A stretch of DNA of 64,000 bases, taken from assembly GCF_029667115.1 (NCBI RefSeq), contig NZ_JARUIU010000003.1:310001-374000 (forward strand). The letters are read 5' to 3'. The translations under genes and the position numbers were made by a program. Shown here piece by piece: positions 57,271 to 64,000 of the stretch. Within the stretch, counting starts at the first letter, position 1. Each line of letters begins with the position of its first letter. The notes beneath the pieces are model-generated. The model did no database searches. It was not told the DNA's origin and saw nothing but the letters and a program-made list of their open reading frames with translations. Origin of the DNA: Jeotgalibacillus sp. ET6 (GTDB lineage: Bacteria; Bacillota; Bacilli; Bacillales; Jeotgalibacillaceae).

Positions 57271-57834
57271 TTATTCCTTGCTGACAAAGGACTCCAGATC
57301 AAGCTCCGTGCTCGCAGTCGTGTCCGCCATCAAAGAACGCTTAATGATCTGAATCGCGTTTTCATTATCACTTTCTTTTTCGGATGCCATGCAATCCTTC
57401 GGAACATAGAGATTATACTCTCTCATATATGCATCATTGGCTGTAAACAGGACACAAATATCTCCGGCAATACCGGTTAAAATAAGATTATCAATGCCCA
57501 GCTGATGAAGCAGGATATCAAGCTGGGTTCCAAAAAAACCTGAGTGCTTCGGCTTGATAATGAAATAGTCATTTTCCTCGGGCAGTATTTTTTCAACTAC
57601 CTCTTTACCAGGATTCTTCATGCACTCTTCTATAATATTTCCAGCATTGTCCTGCCATTGACCAAAATTATCATTGACATAGATAATAGGAATTTCTTTT
57701 TCTTTAACCCTTTCCTTTAAAGCGGCGAGATGGTCAACCATCGGAAGACTGTGCTTCAGCAGGTCCTCTCCACCCTCAAAATCCATTTTATTCATCATAT
57801 CTATAATCAGCATCGCTGTGTTAGAACGGCTCAT
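57271..57834 (-). CDS. Isochorismatase-like cysteine hydrolase
   Basis: A 187-aa protein with the Asp-Lys-Cys triad of the family: Asp12 in AMLIIDMMN, Lys96 in IIKPKHSGFFGT, Cys127 in GIAGDICVLFTANDA; the preceding cis-peptide-type GIAGDIC motif is intact. Members include nicotinamidases, N-carbamoylsarcosine amidases and related amidases. Nothing in the neighbourhood suggests the substrate. The ATG is preceded by AAGGAGTG. Confidence 0.9.
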   Translation of the reverse strand: MSRSNTAMLIIDMMNKMDFEGGEDLLKHSLPMVDHLAALKERVKEKEIPIIYVNDNFGQWQDNAGNIIEECMKNPGKEVVEKILPEENDYFIIKPKHSGFFGTQLDILLHQLGIDNLILTGIAGDICVLFTANDAYMREYNLYVPKDCMASEKESDNENAIQIIKRSLMADTTASTELDLESFVSKE

Positions 57835-58183
57835 AATTCAACACTCCTTAAAAAACCATTTAGTATACTATTCCTCTAAATACCATTTTATAAAACGATT
57901 TATGGACATTTTTTGGGAATTTGTATGAAACTTGTCCGGATTTTAGCATTCTTAGGGCTTTTTAAAACTAAACAAAGAAAATTAACTGCTTACCTGTCTG
58001 AAGAATCCTGAGATATTATGCTTTTGTGTCAGAGCTTAAATTTGAATCTTCAATAAAATATGCAGGTACGATCAGATCCAAGCTTTGAAAACAGGACATA
58101 CTGCGACACCAATGACACCAATGACACCAATGTCAGGAACCCTGCGATCATCACGGCAGCCTTCAAGTTTACTATTTTAGAAT
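57835..58183. other. Intergenic region with a 9-bp tandem repeat
   Basis: This ~350-base gap has AT-rich sequence, no good promoter that I can fix, and GACACCAAT repeated three times (58103-58129). On the minus strand the third frame continues from near the citR end as a short hydrophobic peptide with a Leu-Val-Ser repeat; there is no start with a ribosome site. I see no gene I can support. Confidence 0.5.
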
Positions 58184-59062
58184 CTAAATTAATCTTCTCA
58201 CTACCTGCAAAAATGCATCTCCCTCTTGCATCCCGTCTCTTTGAACTAAATAAGTGGCTGAAAGTGGCAGGTTCAGCTCTTTTTCCGTGAACACTTCAAG
58301 CACTCTTCCTTCCGCCAGCTCTCGTCGTACAATGGATCGGGGCAGGACTGAAAAGCCGATTCTTTCCTCAATAAAACGTTTTGTGACATGAACCTGAGAT
58401 ATTTTCATCGTTCTTATGAAAGGAAAAAGGCTTTTCATTTTGAGCAATACCTCTTCCCAGTATTCCGGATGATTATGTGTAATCAGATAGTAGTCTTCTA
58501 TAATCTCTTCCAGATCAAGAGGGGCGGCGTTCTCTCTTTCATCCCCGTCATGTGGAACGACAACTGCGAGAGGTTCACTGTATAATTTCTCACACGTCAA
58601 ACCGAGGAGGCTCGTTGCCTGTCTGGATAAACCAAGATCCGCACTTCCCTTTTCAATCTCTTCACTAATGAGATTTGATTCCACCACTTTAATTATCACT
58701 TCAACCTGGGGATTTTCTTTCATATATACATTCACCCAATACGGCAGATACGCTGAAGCGATAAGCGGAGAAACGGCCAGTATCAAGGTCTTCTTATACC
58801 CCTGTCGAAATTGCTCCATTTTCTTTTGTCCCTTTTCAACTTCTAGCAAGATTGACTTTGCATGGTGTAAAAATGTTTTCCCAGCTGGTGTTAAACGCAC
58901 TACTCTTCCTTTGCGTTGAAACAGCCGGATCCCCGTTTCTTTTTCAAGCTGTTTAATGTGCACGGTAACCGTAGGCTGCGATAAATACAAAAGCTCTGCA
59001 GTCTGATGAAAATTTTCACAAGAAGCTGCAGTAATAAAAGTTCTTAACCAGCTTATATTCAT
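58184..59062 (-). CDS. citR: LysR-family regulator CitR
   Basis: A 292-aa LysR regulator: HTH (MNISWLRTFITAASCENF, SQPTVTVHIKQLEKETGIRLFQRKGR in pieces) and a substrate-binding domain (LAVSPLIASAYLPYWVNVY, DLGLSRQA, YYLITHNHPEYWEEVLLKM). It closely resembles B. subtilis CitR, which represses the divergent citA, and the divergent arrangement is the same here. ATG 59062 follows GGAGG; the ORF to 59101 has no ribosome site. The ligand is not known. Confidence 0.93.
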   Translation of the reverse strand: MNISWLRTFITAASCENFHQTAELLYLSQPTVTVHIKQLEKETGIRLFQRKGRVVRLTPAGKTFLHHAKSILLEVEKGQKKMEQFRQGYKKTLILAVSPLIASAYLPYWVNVYMKENPQVEVIIKVVESNLISEEIEKGSADLGLSRQATSLLGLTCEKLYSEPLAVVVPHDGDERENAAPLDLEEIIEDYYLITHNHPEYWEEVLLKMKSLFPFIRTMKISQVHVTKRFIEERIGFSVLPRSIVRRELAEGRVLEVFTEKELNLPLSATYLVQRDGMQEGDAFLQVVRRLI

Positions 59063-59081
59063 AGAGAAACCTCCAATTAAT

Positions 59082-59100
59082 TGATTACGTTTTTTAATCA
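59082..59100. promoter_or_regulatory. Candidate CitR operator
   Basis: TGATT-N9-AATCA is a perfect inverted repeat in the citR-citA gap, with the dyad and A/T-rich centre typical of LysR boxes. A second AT-rich dyad (ATTAAT..ATTAAT, 59107-59131) lies beside it. Assignment is positional. Confidence 0.5.
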
Positions 59101-59180
59101 TTATCTCATTAATTTACTATTATTAATAATCACTCAAACACGTTACGGTTATCTTAAGCAGAAAAAAAGGAGTGTTTTCA

Positions 59181-60284
59181 ATGAGTAATGAAAAATGGAG
59201 TAAAGGACTTGAAGGAGTGATCGCAACCGATACAGCCATCAGTCTGGTTGACGGACAAAATGGCCGATTAATTTACAGGGGGCATGAAGCAAACAAGCTT
59301 TCCTTGCAATACTCTTTTGAAGAAGTGTGCCACTTGCTTTGGTACGGCCGCCTGCCTGATGGGGACAGTCTTCTCAAAATCCAGGAAAAGTTTAGTGAAT
59401 ACCGGACTTTACCTCCTCATATCAGCAGCATCTTACAAGCGCTTCCTCCCGAAATGCCGATGATGGGTGTCATCCGAACTTGCGTATCTGCACTTGAGAG
59501 TTCTTTTTTCTCATGGCCGCCAACCGTTGACCAGGCGATAGGAGCTACAGCAGTGGTACCAACCATTATTACAGCAAGAATGGCTCATTTAAAAAAGGAA
59601 GAGCCCATTAAACCGGACCCTTCCCTTCATCACATCGCGAACTATTTATATATGCTTCATGGCAAAAAACCAACGGACACGCACGAGAAAGCTTTGACCG
59701 CTTACAGCATCCTGACAATGGAACACGGCATGAATGCCTCCACTTTTGCTTCAAGAGTAATTGCCTCCACTGAATCAGACCTCATCTCAGGTGCAGCTGG
59801 AGCCATTGGTGCAATGAAGGGTCCCCTGCACGGAGGGGCTCCAAGTGAAGTAACACATATGCTTAATGAAATTCAGACAAAAGAACGAGCAGAGGATTGG
59901 ATTAAAGAAAAGCTTGAAAACCGGGAAAAACTAATGGGATTTGGCCATCGTGTATATAAAACAACGGATCCAAGGTCTGAAGCATTAAAAGAAATGACCA
60001 AACAGCTGGCAGGAGAAGACCCATGGCTTGACCTTGCCTACTTTGTAGAAGAAACCGCCCTCCGGCTGCTTGATCACTACAAGCCAGGCAGAAAACTCTA
60101 CACAAATGTGGAATTCTATGCTGCCGCCATCCTAAAAGCAGTAGACCTTCCACCTGAATTATTTACCCCAACCTTCACAGCGAGCCGAATGGTCGGATGG
60201 ACCGCCAACATTATCGAGCAATCCGAAAACAACCGCATCTTCCGCCCACAATCCCTCTACACTGGGCCGGTTCCCTTTAGCTGA
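59181..60284 (+). CDS. citA: Citrate synthase I CitA
   Basis: A 367-aa citrate synthase of the short Gram-positive type: KGLEGVIATDTAISLVDGQNGRLIYRGHEA, MEHGMNASTFASRV (first catalytic His), MKGPLHGGAPSEV, LMGFGHRVYKTTDPR (second His) and SRMVGW near the C terminus. The position of the usual catalytic Asp (NVDFYSG in CitZ-type enzymes) reads NVEFYAAAI, as I recall also for B. subtilis CitA. The reaction is oxaloacetate plus acetyl-CoA to citrate. ATG 59181 follows AAAGGAGTG; GTG 59172 is less likely. Divergent from citR, which probably controls it. Confidence 0.93.
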   Translation: MSNEKWSKGLEGVIATDTAISLVDGQNGRLIYRGHEANKLSLQYSFEEVCHLLWYGRLPDGDSLLKIQEKFSEYRTLPPHISSILQALPPEMPMMGVIRTCVSALESSFFSWPPTVDQAIGATAVVPTIITARMAHLKKEEPIKPDPSLHHIANYLYMLHGKKPTDTHEKALTAYSILTMEHGMNASTFASRVIASTESDLISGAAGAIGAMKGPLHGGAPSEVTHMLNEIQTKERAEDWIKEKLENREKLMGFGHRVYKTTDPRSEALKEMTKQLAGEDPWLDLAYFVEETALRLLDHYKPGRKLYTNVEFYAAAILKAVDLPPELFTPTFTASRMVGWTANIIEQSENNRIFRPQSLYTGPVPFS

Positions 60285-60307
60285 CAAAAGGGGCCAGGCC
60301 CCTTTTG
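60285..60307. terminator. GGGGCC hairpin after citA
   Basis: CAAAAGGGGCC and GGCCCCTTTTG are perfect 11-bp arms with a one-base centre directly after the citA stop; the T4 tail gives modest terminator character. The core is shared with the repeat at 18384-18436. Confidence 0.8.
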
Positions 60308-60343
60308 CACTGCAAAGCACTAACTCATCGTCTCAAATCCCCA

Positions 60344-61552
60344 CTATGAAGTTTTTCTCAGCTTTTCTCCTCTTCTTGCAAGCCCAAAGTAAGACAGCAA
60401 AGCAAGGGTGCTGGTGGTCAGCATAATAAAGCCCATTGGAACTGCAGTGTATTCACCGGCAATTCCCACAAGCGGAGCTGTAATAGACCCTAGCAGGAAT
60501 GGCAGCAGCCCTAAAAGCGCTGATGCACTGCCGGCAATATGTCCCTGCGTCTGCATAGCAAGTGAAAAGCTGGAAGTGGCTACAATGCCAATCGACATGA
60601 CGAAAAAGAACAACGGAATGGCCAGCGAAATAAATGGCCCATTTAAAAGCACAGCAAAAACCAGGACGGTACTCACAATAAAGGCCTGGGAAAGACCAAT
60701 CAGCAAGAAGGTTTTTTCTGTTATAACATGGGAAAGGCGGCCAACGAGCTGGGTGCCGATGATCAGACCAAATCCATTGATTCCAAACAGAAAACTAAAT
60801 TGGGTATCCGAGAACCCATAAACATTCTGGTAAACAAACGGAGTTCCTGAGACGTAAGCAAATACACCCGCAATCATGAGTCCCTGCGCAAGGGCATAGC
60901 CTGCAAACTGGCGGTCCGTAAGGAGAGATTTGAAATTCTTAAAGGTCTGTCCGATATTGCTCGGCACACGTTCTGCAGCAGGCAGGGTTTCTTCAAACCG
61001 GATGAAGATGGTGCTTGTCAAAACAAGTCCAATGACAGCAAGGAGGATAAATACACCCTGCCAGTTTGTAAAAGAAAGCACTCCGGCACCGGCAATTGGC
61101 GCTAAGATTGGCGCGAGATTACTAATAAGCATAAGTAGAGAGAAAAATTTGGTTAATTCTCTTCCACTGAACATATCTCTCACAATGGCGCGTGAGATAA
61201 CAATTCCCGCAGCTGCAGAGAATCCTTGAAGAAAGCGCGCTCCAATTAAGAAGTAGATATTCGGTGAAAAGGAGATGAGCAGGGATGCGAGTAAAAATGA
61301 GATCAACCCAATGATCAACGGCTTTTTCCGACCGTGCACATCACTTAGCGGGCCCATTACAAGCTGTCCCAGCCCAAGACCAAGCAAACAGGCAGTCAAG
61401 CTTAATTGAACAGCCGAGGCGCTGGTGTTCAGCTCCTGTGCGATCATGGGGAACGCCGGCAGGTACATATCAATCGTCAGAGGGCCAAGGGCTCCTAACG
61501 TTCCAAGCAAAAAAGCAAGCTGCAGGCGTTTTCTTCCTGATAATAGATTCAT
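60344..61552 (-). CDS. Bcr/CflA-family MFS drug exporter
   Basis: A 402-aa 12-TM transporter of the Bcr/CflA subfamily: LGTLGALGPLTIDMYLPAFPMIAQ (motif with Asp and Pro near TM1), PLSDVHGRKKPLIIG (motif A), ARFLQGFSAAAGIVISRAIVRDMF (motif C region) and VGIAGEYTAVPMG near the end. Relatives export bicyclomycin, chloramphenicol, sulfonamides or peptides. The substrate cannot be told. The ribosome site is weak (AAAGG). A perfect CAGTCA-G-TGACTG palindrome 46 bases upstream (61598-61610) may be an operator. Confidence 0.92.
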   Translation of the reverse strand: MNLLSGRKRLQLAFLLGTLGALGPLTIDMYLPAFPMIAQELNTSASAVQLSLTACLLGLGLGQLVMGPLSDVHGRKKPLIIGLISFLLASLLISFSPNIYFLIGARFLQGFSAAAGIVISRAIVRDMFSGRELTKFFSLLMLISNLAPILAPIAGAGVLSFTNWQGVFILLAVIGLVLTSTIFIRFEETLPAAERVPSNIGQTFKNFKSLLTDRQFAGYALAQGLMIAGVFAYVSGTPFVYQNVYGFSDTQFSFLFGINGFGLIIGTQLVGRLSHVITEKTFLLIGLSQAFIVSTVLVFAVLLNGPFISLAIPLFFFVMSIGIVATSSFSLAMQTQGHIAGSASALLGLLPFLLGSITAPLVGIAGEYTAVPMGFIMLTTSTLALLSYFGLARRGEKLRKTS

Positions 61553-61597
61553 ATATATAGCGACCTTTCTTATAGAAAAACAAATAGTCCCGGCTGT

Positions 61598-61610
61598 CAG
61601 TCAGTGACTG
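61598..61610. promoter_or_regulatory. Short palindrome upstream of the MFS gene
   Basis: CAGTCA-G-TGACTG is a 6-1-6 perfect inverted repeat, 46-58 bases before the exporter start. It may be an operator; no regulator gene is adjacent. Confidence 0.35.
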
Positions 61611-61779
61611 CTGCCAGGCTCGTCAAATGATTTTCAGTTTATTAAATACAGTAATTCGTACGCTATTATCCTCCTATCTTTTGAAAATTGCACGTTGTAT
61701 GCTCAGTTTTATACAGAGAAAATCCTGTTCCGCAAACAGAAATTAAATAGTCAAGGCTCCCTCTATTACCATATTTTGT

Positions 61780-61808
61780 TTGATGCATTTTCTTCTATCC
61801 CTTATACT
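61780..61808 (+). promoter_or_regulatory. Promoter of the P450 gene
   Basis: TTGATG (61780-61785), 17-nt spacer, TATACT (61803-61808), 31 bases before the start codon. Confidence 0.75.
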
Positions 61809-61838
61809 TTGAACAGATAGAAGAGGAGGGACTACCAG

Positions 61839-63038
61839 ATGGAAACGATGGAAACAATTTTTACCTCGAATTTTAAAAAAGGTGCCTATGAGTTTTACCA
61901 TCAACTTCGTAAAACGGATCCTGTTTTTGCTATGAACCAGCAAAGTGGACAGACTTCCTGGATGATTACTAAATATGATCACGTAAAAGAACTGCTTAAA
62001 AGTCCAAATTTTATTAAAGATCAATCGAAAATATTTGTCACGCCTGAAGCTGAGGGAGATGAAGGAAAAATCATCCGGATCTTCCGGAACATGATGCTTG
62101 ATGCCGACCCGCCTGATCACACCCGGCTCAGAAAGCTTGTTCAGCCTTTTTTTAATCCGAAAACGATCAAAGCACTGGAGCCTCGGATGCAAGCTATTGC
62201 AAATGAGCTGATCACTGAACTGAAAAATCAAAATGGTCCAGTCGATTTGATCACTCATTTCGCCTTCCCTCTTCCTATTATTGTTATTAGTGAAATGCTT
62301 GGCGTACCTACAGAAGACCGCCATAAATTCCGTAAATGGTCCAATACCATTCTGGCAGCTTCTGATAACCTGACGACTGACTTTGCCGAAGATGTAGAAG
62401 ACTTTATCGCATACTTATCACAGTTATTTGAAGACCGAAAAGAGCAGCCTCAAGATGATTTGATCTCCAAGCTTCTCCAAGCGGAAGAAGAAGGGGAAAA
62501 ATTAAATCGGGACGAGCTTTACTCCATGATTGTTCTCCTGATTATTGCCGGTCATGAAACAACCGTAAATCTTATCGCCAACACGATGTTTGCCCTCTTT
62601 GAGCATCCTGATCAGCTAAAGGCCGTCCAGGAGGATCATTCTCTTATTGAGCCGGCCATTGAAGAAGGACTGCGTTTTTACAGTCCTGTTGATTTCTCTA
62701 CAGCCAGGTGGTCAGAAAAAGACATGGAATTCCACGGAAAAACGCTTAAACGGGGAGATTTTGTGCTGGCTTCTTTAAGCTCGGCAAACCGCGATGAAGA
62801 GAAGTTTACGGACGCGGATACCTTTGATGTCACAAGAAATCCGGCCGGACATGTGGCTTTTGGCTTTGGCATCCATTTTTGCCTTGGTGCACCTCTGGCC
62901 AGACTTGAGGGAAAAATCGCATTGGAATCGCTTTTAACAGCTTTTCCCTCTATTCAAATGTCTCAGGAACAGCCCCAGTGGATTAATCAGTTTCTATTAA
63001 GAGGACTCAAGGAATTAAACGTTCAATTAGAGGCATAA
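61839..63038 (+). CDS. Cytochrome P450 (CYP107-like)
   Basis: A 399-aa soluble bacterial P450. Landmarks: DADPPDHTRLRKLVQPFF (C-helix region), IVLLIIAGHETTVNLIAN (I helix with Glu-Thr for O2 activation), EEGLRFYSPVDF (ExxR), and heme-binding FGFGIHFCLGAPLARLE with the thiolate Cys near residue 348. Length and motifs fit the CYP107 group that includes B. subtilis CypA and PksS; the substrate is not predictable. Redox partners are not encoded nearby. ATG 61839 follows GGAGGG. Confidence 0.94.
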   Translation: METMETIFTSNFKKGAYEFYHQLRKTDPVFAMNQQSGQTSWMITKYDHVKELLKSPNFIKDQSKIFVTPEAEGDEGKIIRIFRNMMLDADPPDHTRLRKLVQPFFNPKTIKALEPRMQAIANELITELKNQNGPVDLITHFAFPLPIIVISEMLGVPTEDRHKFRKWSNTILAASDNLTTDFAEDVEDFIAYLSQLFEDRKEQPQDDLISKLLQAEEEGEKLNRDELYSMIVLLIIAGHETTVNLIANTMFALFEHPDQLKAVQEDHSLIEPAIEEGLRFYSPVDFSTARWSEKDMEFHGKTLKRGDFVLASLSSANRDEEKFTDADTFDVTRNPAGHVAFGFGIHFCLGAPLARLEGKIALESLLTAFPSIQMSQEQPQWINQFLLRGLKELNVQLEA

Positions 63039-63043
63039 GAAAA

Positions 63044-63078
63044 AGGCCCCTGATACCGCGCAAACGGTTCAGGGGCCT
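63044..63078. terminator. Bidirectional terminator of P450 and glutaminase genes
   Basis: AGGCCCCTGA and TCAGGGGCCT form a 10-bp perfect stem with an inner ACCG/CGGT helix; AAAA and GTTT flank it. It lies between convergent genes. Confidence 0.92.
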
Positions 63079-63087
63079 GTTTAAACC

Positions 63088-64000
63088 TTATTTAATATCT
63101 AAATTTTTCACATTGCTGTCATGAAAAATATTTAAATTGAGGTCTCTCGAAAGAATGCGAAGCGCCTGTCCTCCCGCCTCGCTGTTCCCTTTTTTATTTA
63201 TCGCCGGTCCGATAATTCCGATCCCCATTTGTCCTGGAACCGAACCCACTATACTGCCGGAGACACCGCTTTTCAATGGAAAGCCTACCTCCACGCCAAA
63301 TGATCCGGATTCGTTATACATTCCCGACGACAGCATAATCGCTTTTACCGTACGGACATGTTCAGGCTGGATAATCTGTTTTTTTGAACCAATCAGTCTT
63401 CCATGGTTGGATAAAAAGCAGCCCATTTTCGCAAGTGCAAGTGAATTAATATCAACCGAGTTAATGCGGTGATACAAATCAAGTGCGTCATCAGATTCCT
63501 GACTGGATAACACACCCGTACTCTCCATAAAATAGGCAAGCGCTTTGTTACGCGCACCATTTTTCACTTCTGAATCATACACATCTTCATTCATGTAAAT
63601 TTTCTTGTTTTCTGTAATTTTTCTGATGAAATCGAGGCAGCGCTCAAACCGTTCATCCACCGTGCTTCCTTTAATCATGCTGGCGGTGGCAATTGCGCCT
63701 GAATTAATCAGCGGATTGTATGGTCGCTGACCTTCATAATCCTCAAGATTGGAAATCGAATTAAAGAAATCATCCGTCGGCTCCATACCCACCTTTTGGA
63801 ATACAATTTCCTTCCCAAAATCCTCAAGTGCCATCAACAGCAAGATGACTTTTGAGATGCTTTGAAATGAAAAGTCGTGATGAGCTTCCCCTGCAGAGAA
63901 CACATCTCCGTCAAGTGTGACAATGGTAACCCCGAGATCTGTCAGATGCGATTGATCCAGCCCGGGAATATGATCAACTACGGACCCTCTTGAAGCAAAG
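63088..64000 (-). CDS. Glutaminase GlsA (5' end beyond window)
   Basis: The frame is open to the window edge: 304 codons are visible, against 308-327 residues for B. subtilis glutaminases, so only about 5-25 N-terminal residues are missing. It shows the serine-beta-lactamase-like fold: catalytic SISK in FSFQSISKVILLL, PYNPLINSGAIA (Tyr/Asn), ESGSFGVEVGFPLKSGVSGSIVGSVPG in parts, and the C-terminal GGQALRILSRDL. It converts glutamine to glutamate and ammonia. An internal GTG at 63903 is not the start: VTLDGDVFSAGE runs through it. Convergent with the P450 gene. Confidence 0.95.
   Translation of the reverse strand, partial: FASRGSVVDHIPGLDQSHLTDLGVTIVTLDGDVFSAGEAHHDFSFQSISKVILLLMALEDFGKEIVFQKVGMEPTDDFFNSISNLEDYEGQRPYNPLINSGAIATASMIKGSTVDERFERCLDFIRKITENKKIYMNEDVYDSEVKNGARNKALAYFMESTGVLSSQESDDALDLYHRINSVDINSLALAKMGCFLSNHGRLIGSKKQIIQPEHVRTVKAIMLSSGMYNESGSFGVEVGFPLKSGVSGSIVGSVPGQMGIGIIGPAINKKGNSEAGGQALRILSRDLNLNIFHDSNVKNLDIK

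Noticed and set aside
60408-60821. 137-codon plus-strand frame
   Set aside because: Antisense to the MFS exporter gene; no ribosome site.
61743-62324. 193-codon minus-strand frame
   Set aside because: Antisense to the P450 gene; its composition (many Phe, Arg and His) is that of a shadow frame.
1-64000. CRISPR array, tRNA or rRNA genes, prophage or insertion sequence
   Set aside because: No regularly spaced repeats, no cloverleaf with CCA or TTCGA arm noticed, and no transposase, integrase or phage structural gene among the frames.

Overview
The window looks like chromosomal DNA of a low-GC, Gram-positive, aerobic, spore-former-type bacterium of the Bacillaceae or a close family. The grounds are strong GGAGG-type ribosome sites, GTG and TTG starts, Fur, sigma-B-like and sigma-D-like promoter motifs, a petrobactin (asb) operon, HemAT, a citR-citA pair, YtrA/YtrB/YtrE/YtrF-type transporters, YdbS/YdbT, YuiD, HmoA and YczE homologues. 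I recognise family-level similarity to Bacillus proteins from memory; the genus is not certain. I see no tRNA, rRNA, CRISPR array, prophage or insertion sequence.

Layout. 1-2.1 kb: the 3' end of a sensor kinase, a hypothetical gene, a candidate small RNA or attenuator, an XRE regulator/membrane protein pair, and a dense cluster of DnaA boxes. 2.1-9.4 kb: a complete six-gene petrobactin operon asbABCDEF (minus strand) and hmoA (heme degradation), each with a Fur box. 9.6-15.2 kb: a YtrA-type GntR repressor with two ABC systems (YtrB plus a large permease; YtrE and YtrF). 15.2-25 kb: an M48 protease fused to ankyrin repeats, a GGDEF-EAL protein, an L,D-transpeptidase, two YczE paralogues, an RDD protein, a pentapeptide-repeat protein, an acyl-CoA ligase (mbcS-like) and a secreted protein with a large internal duplication. 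25.4-30.2 kb: a FixH/YtkA-like lipoprotein and PepSY membrane protein, then a SCO1 lipoprotein with its own two-component system; together these suggest copper or cytochrome-oxidase biology at the membrane.

30.6-36.3 kb: PPK2 polyphosphate kinase with a sigma-B-like promoter, an amino-acid ABC importer with an RpiR regulator, a small P-loop kinase and a GNAT. 36.3-41.4 kb: an SDR, two Nudix hydrolases, a GNAT, a PadR-HAAS pair and YuiD. 41.6-43.7 kb: two overlapping genes I do not recognise, one with a lipase-like motif. 43.8-50.6 kb: ydbS-ydbT, hemAT with a sigma-D-like promoter, two uncharacterised membrane or secreted proteins, a 2-haloacid dehalogenase and a small membrane protein. 50.7-57 kb: a beta-glucoside uptake and hydrolysis operon (binding protein, two permeases, LacI repressor, DUF624 protein, GH1 enzyme) with near-identical inverted operators around its leader. 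57.2-64 kb: an isochorismatase-like hydrolase, divergent citR-citA, a Bcr/CflA MFS pump, a cytochrome P450 and the 3' part of a glutaminase.

Scattered between genes are at least five copies of one intergenic repeat family (about 95-170 bp; full copies contain a strong palindrome), and several related terminator hairpins. The observations I rate most worth checking are the DnaA-box cluster at 1997-2141, the repeat family, the two-gene unknown locus at 41668-43693, the duplicated secreted protein beside the SCO1/FixH/PepSY genes, the M48-ankyrin fusion, and the candidate small RNA at about 912-1057.
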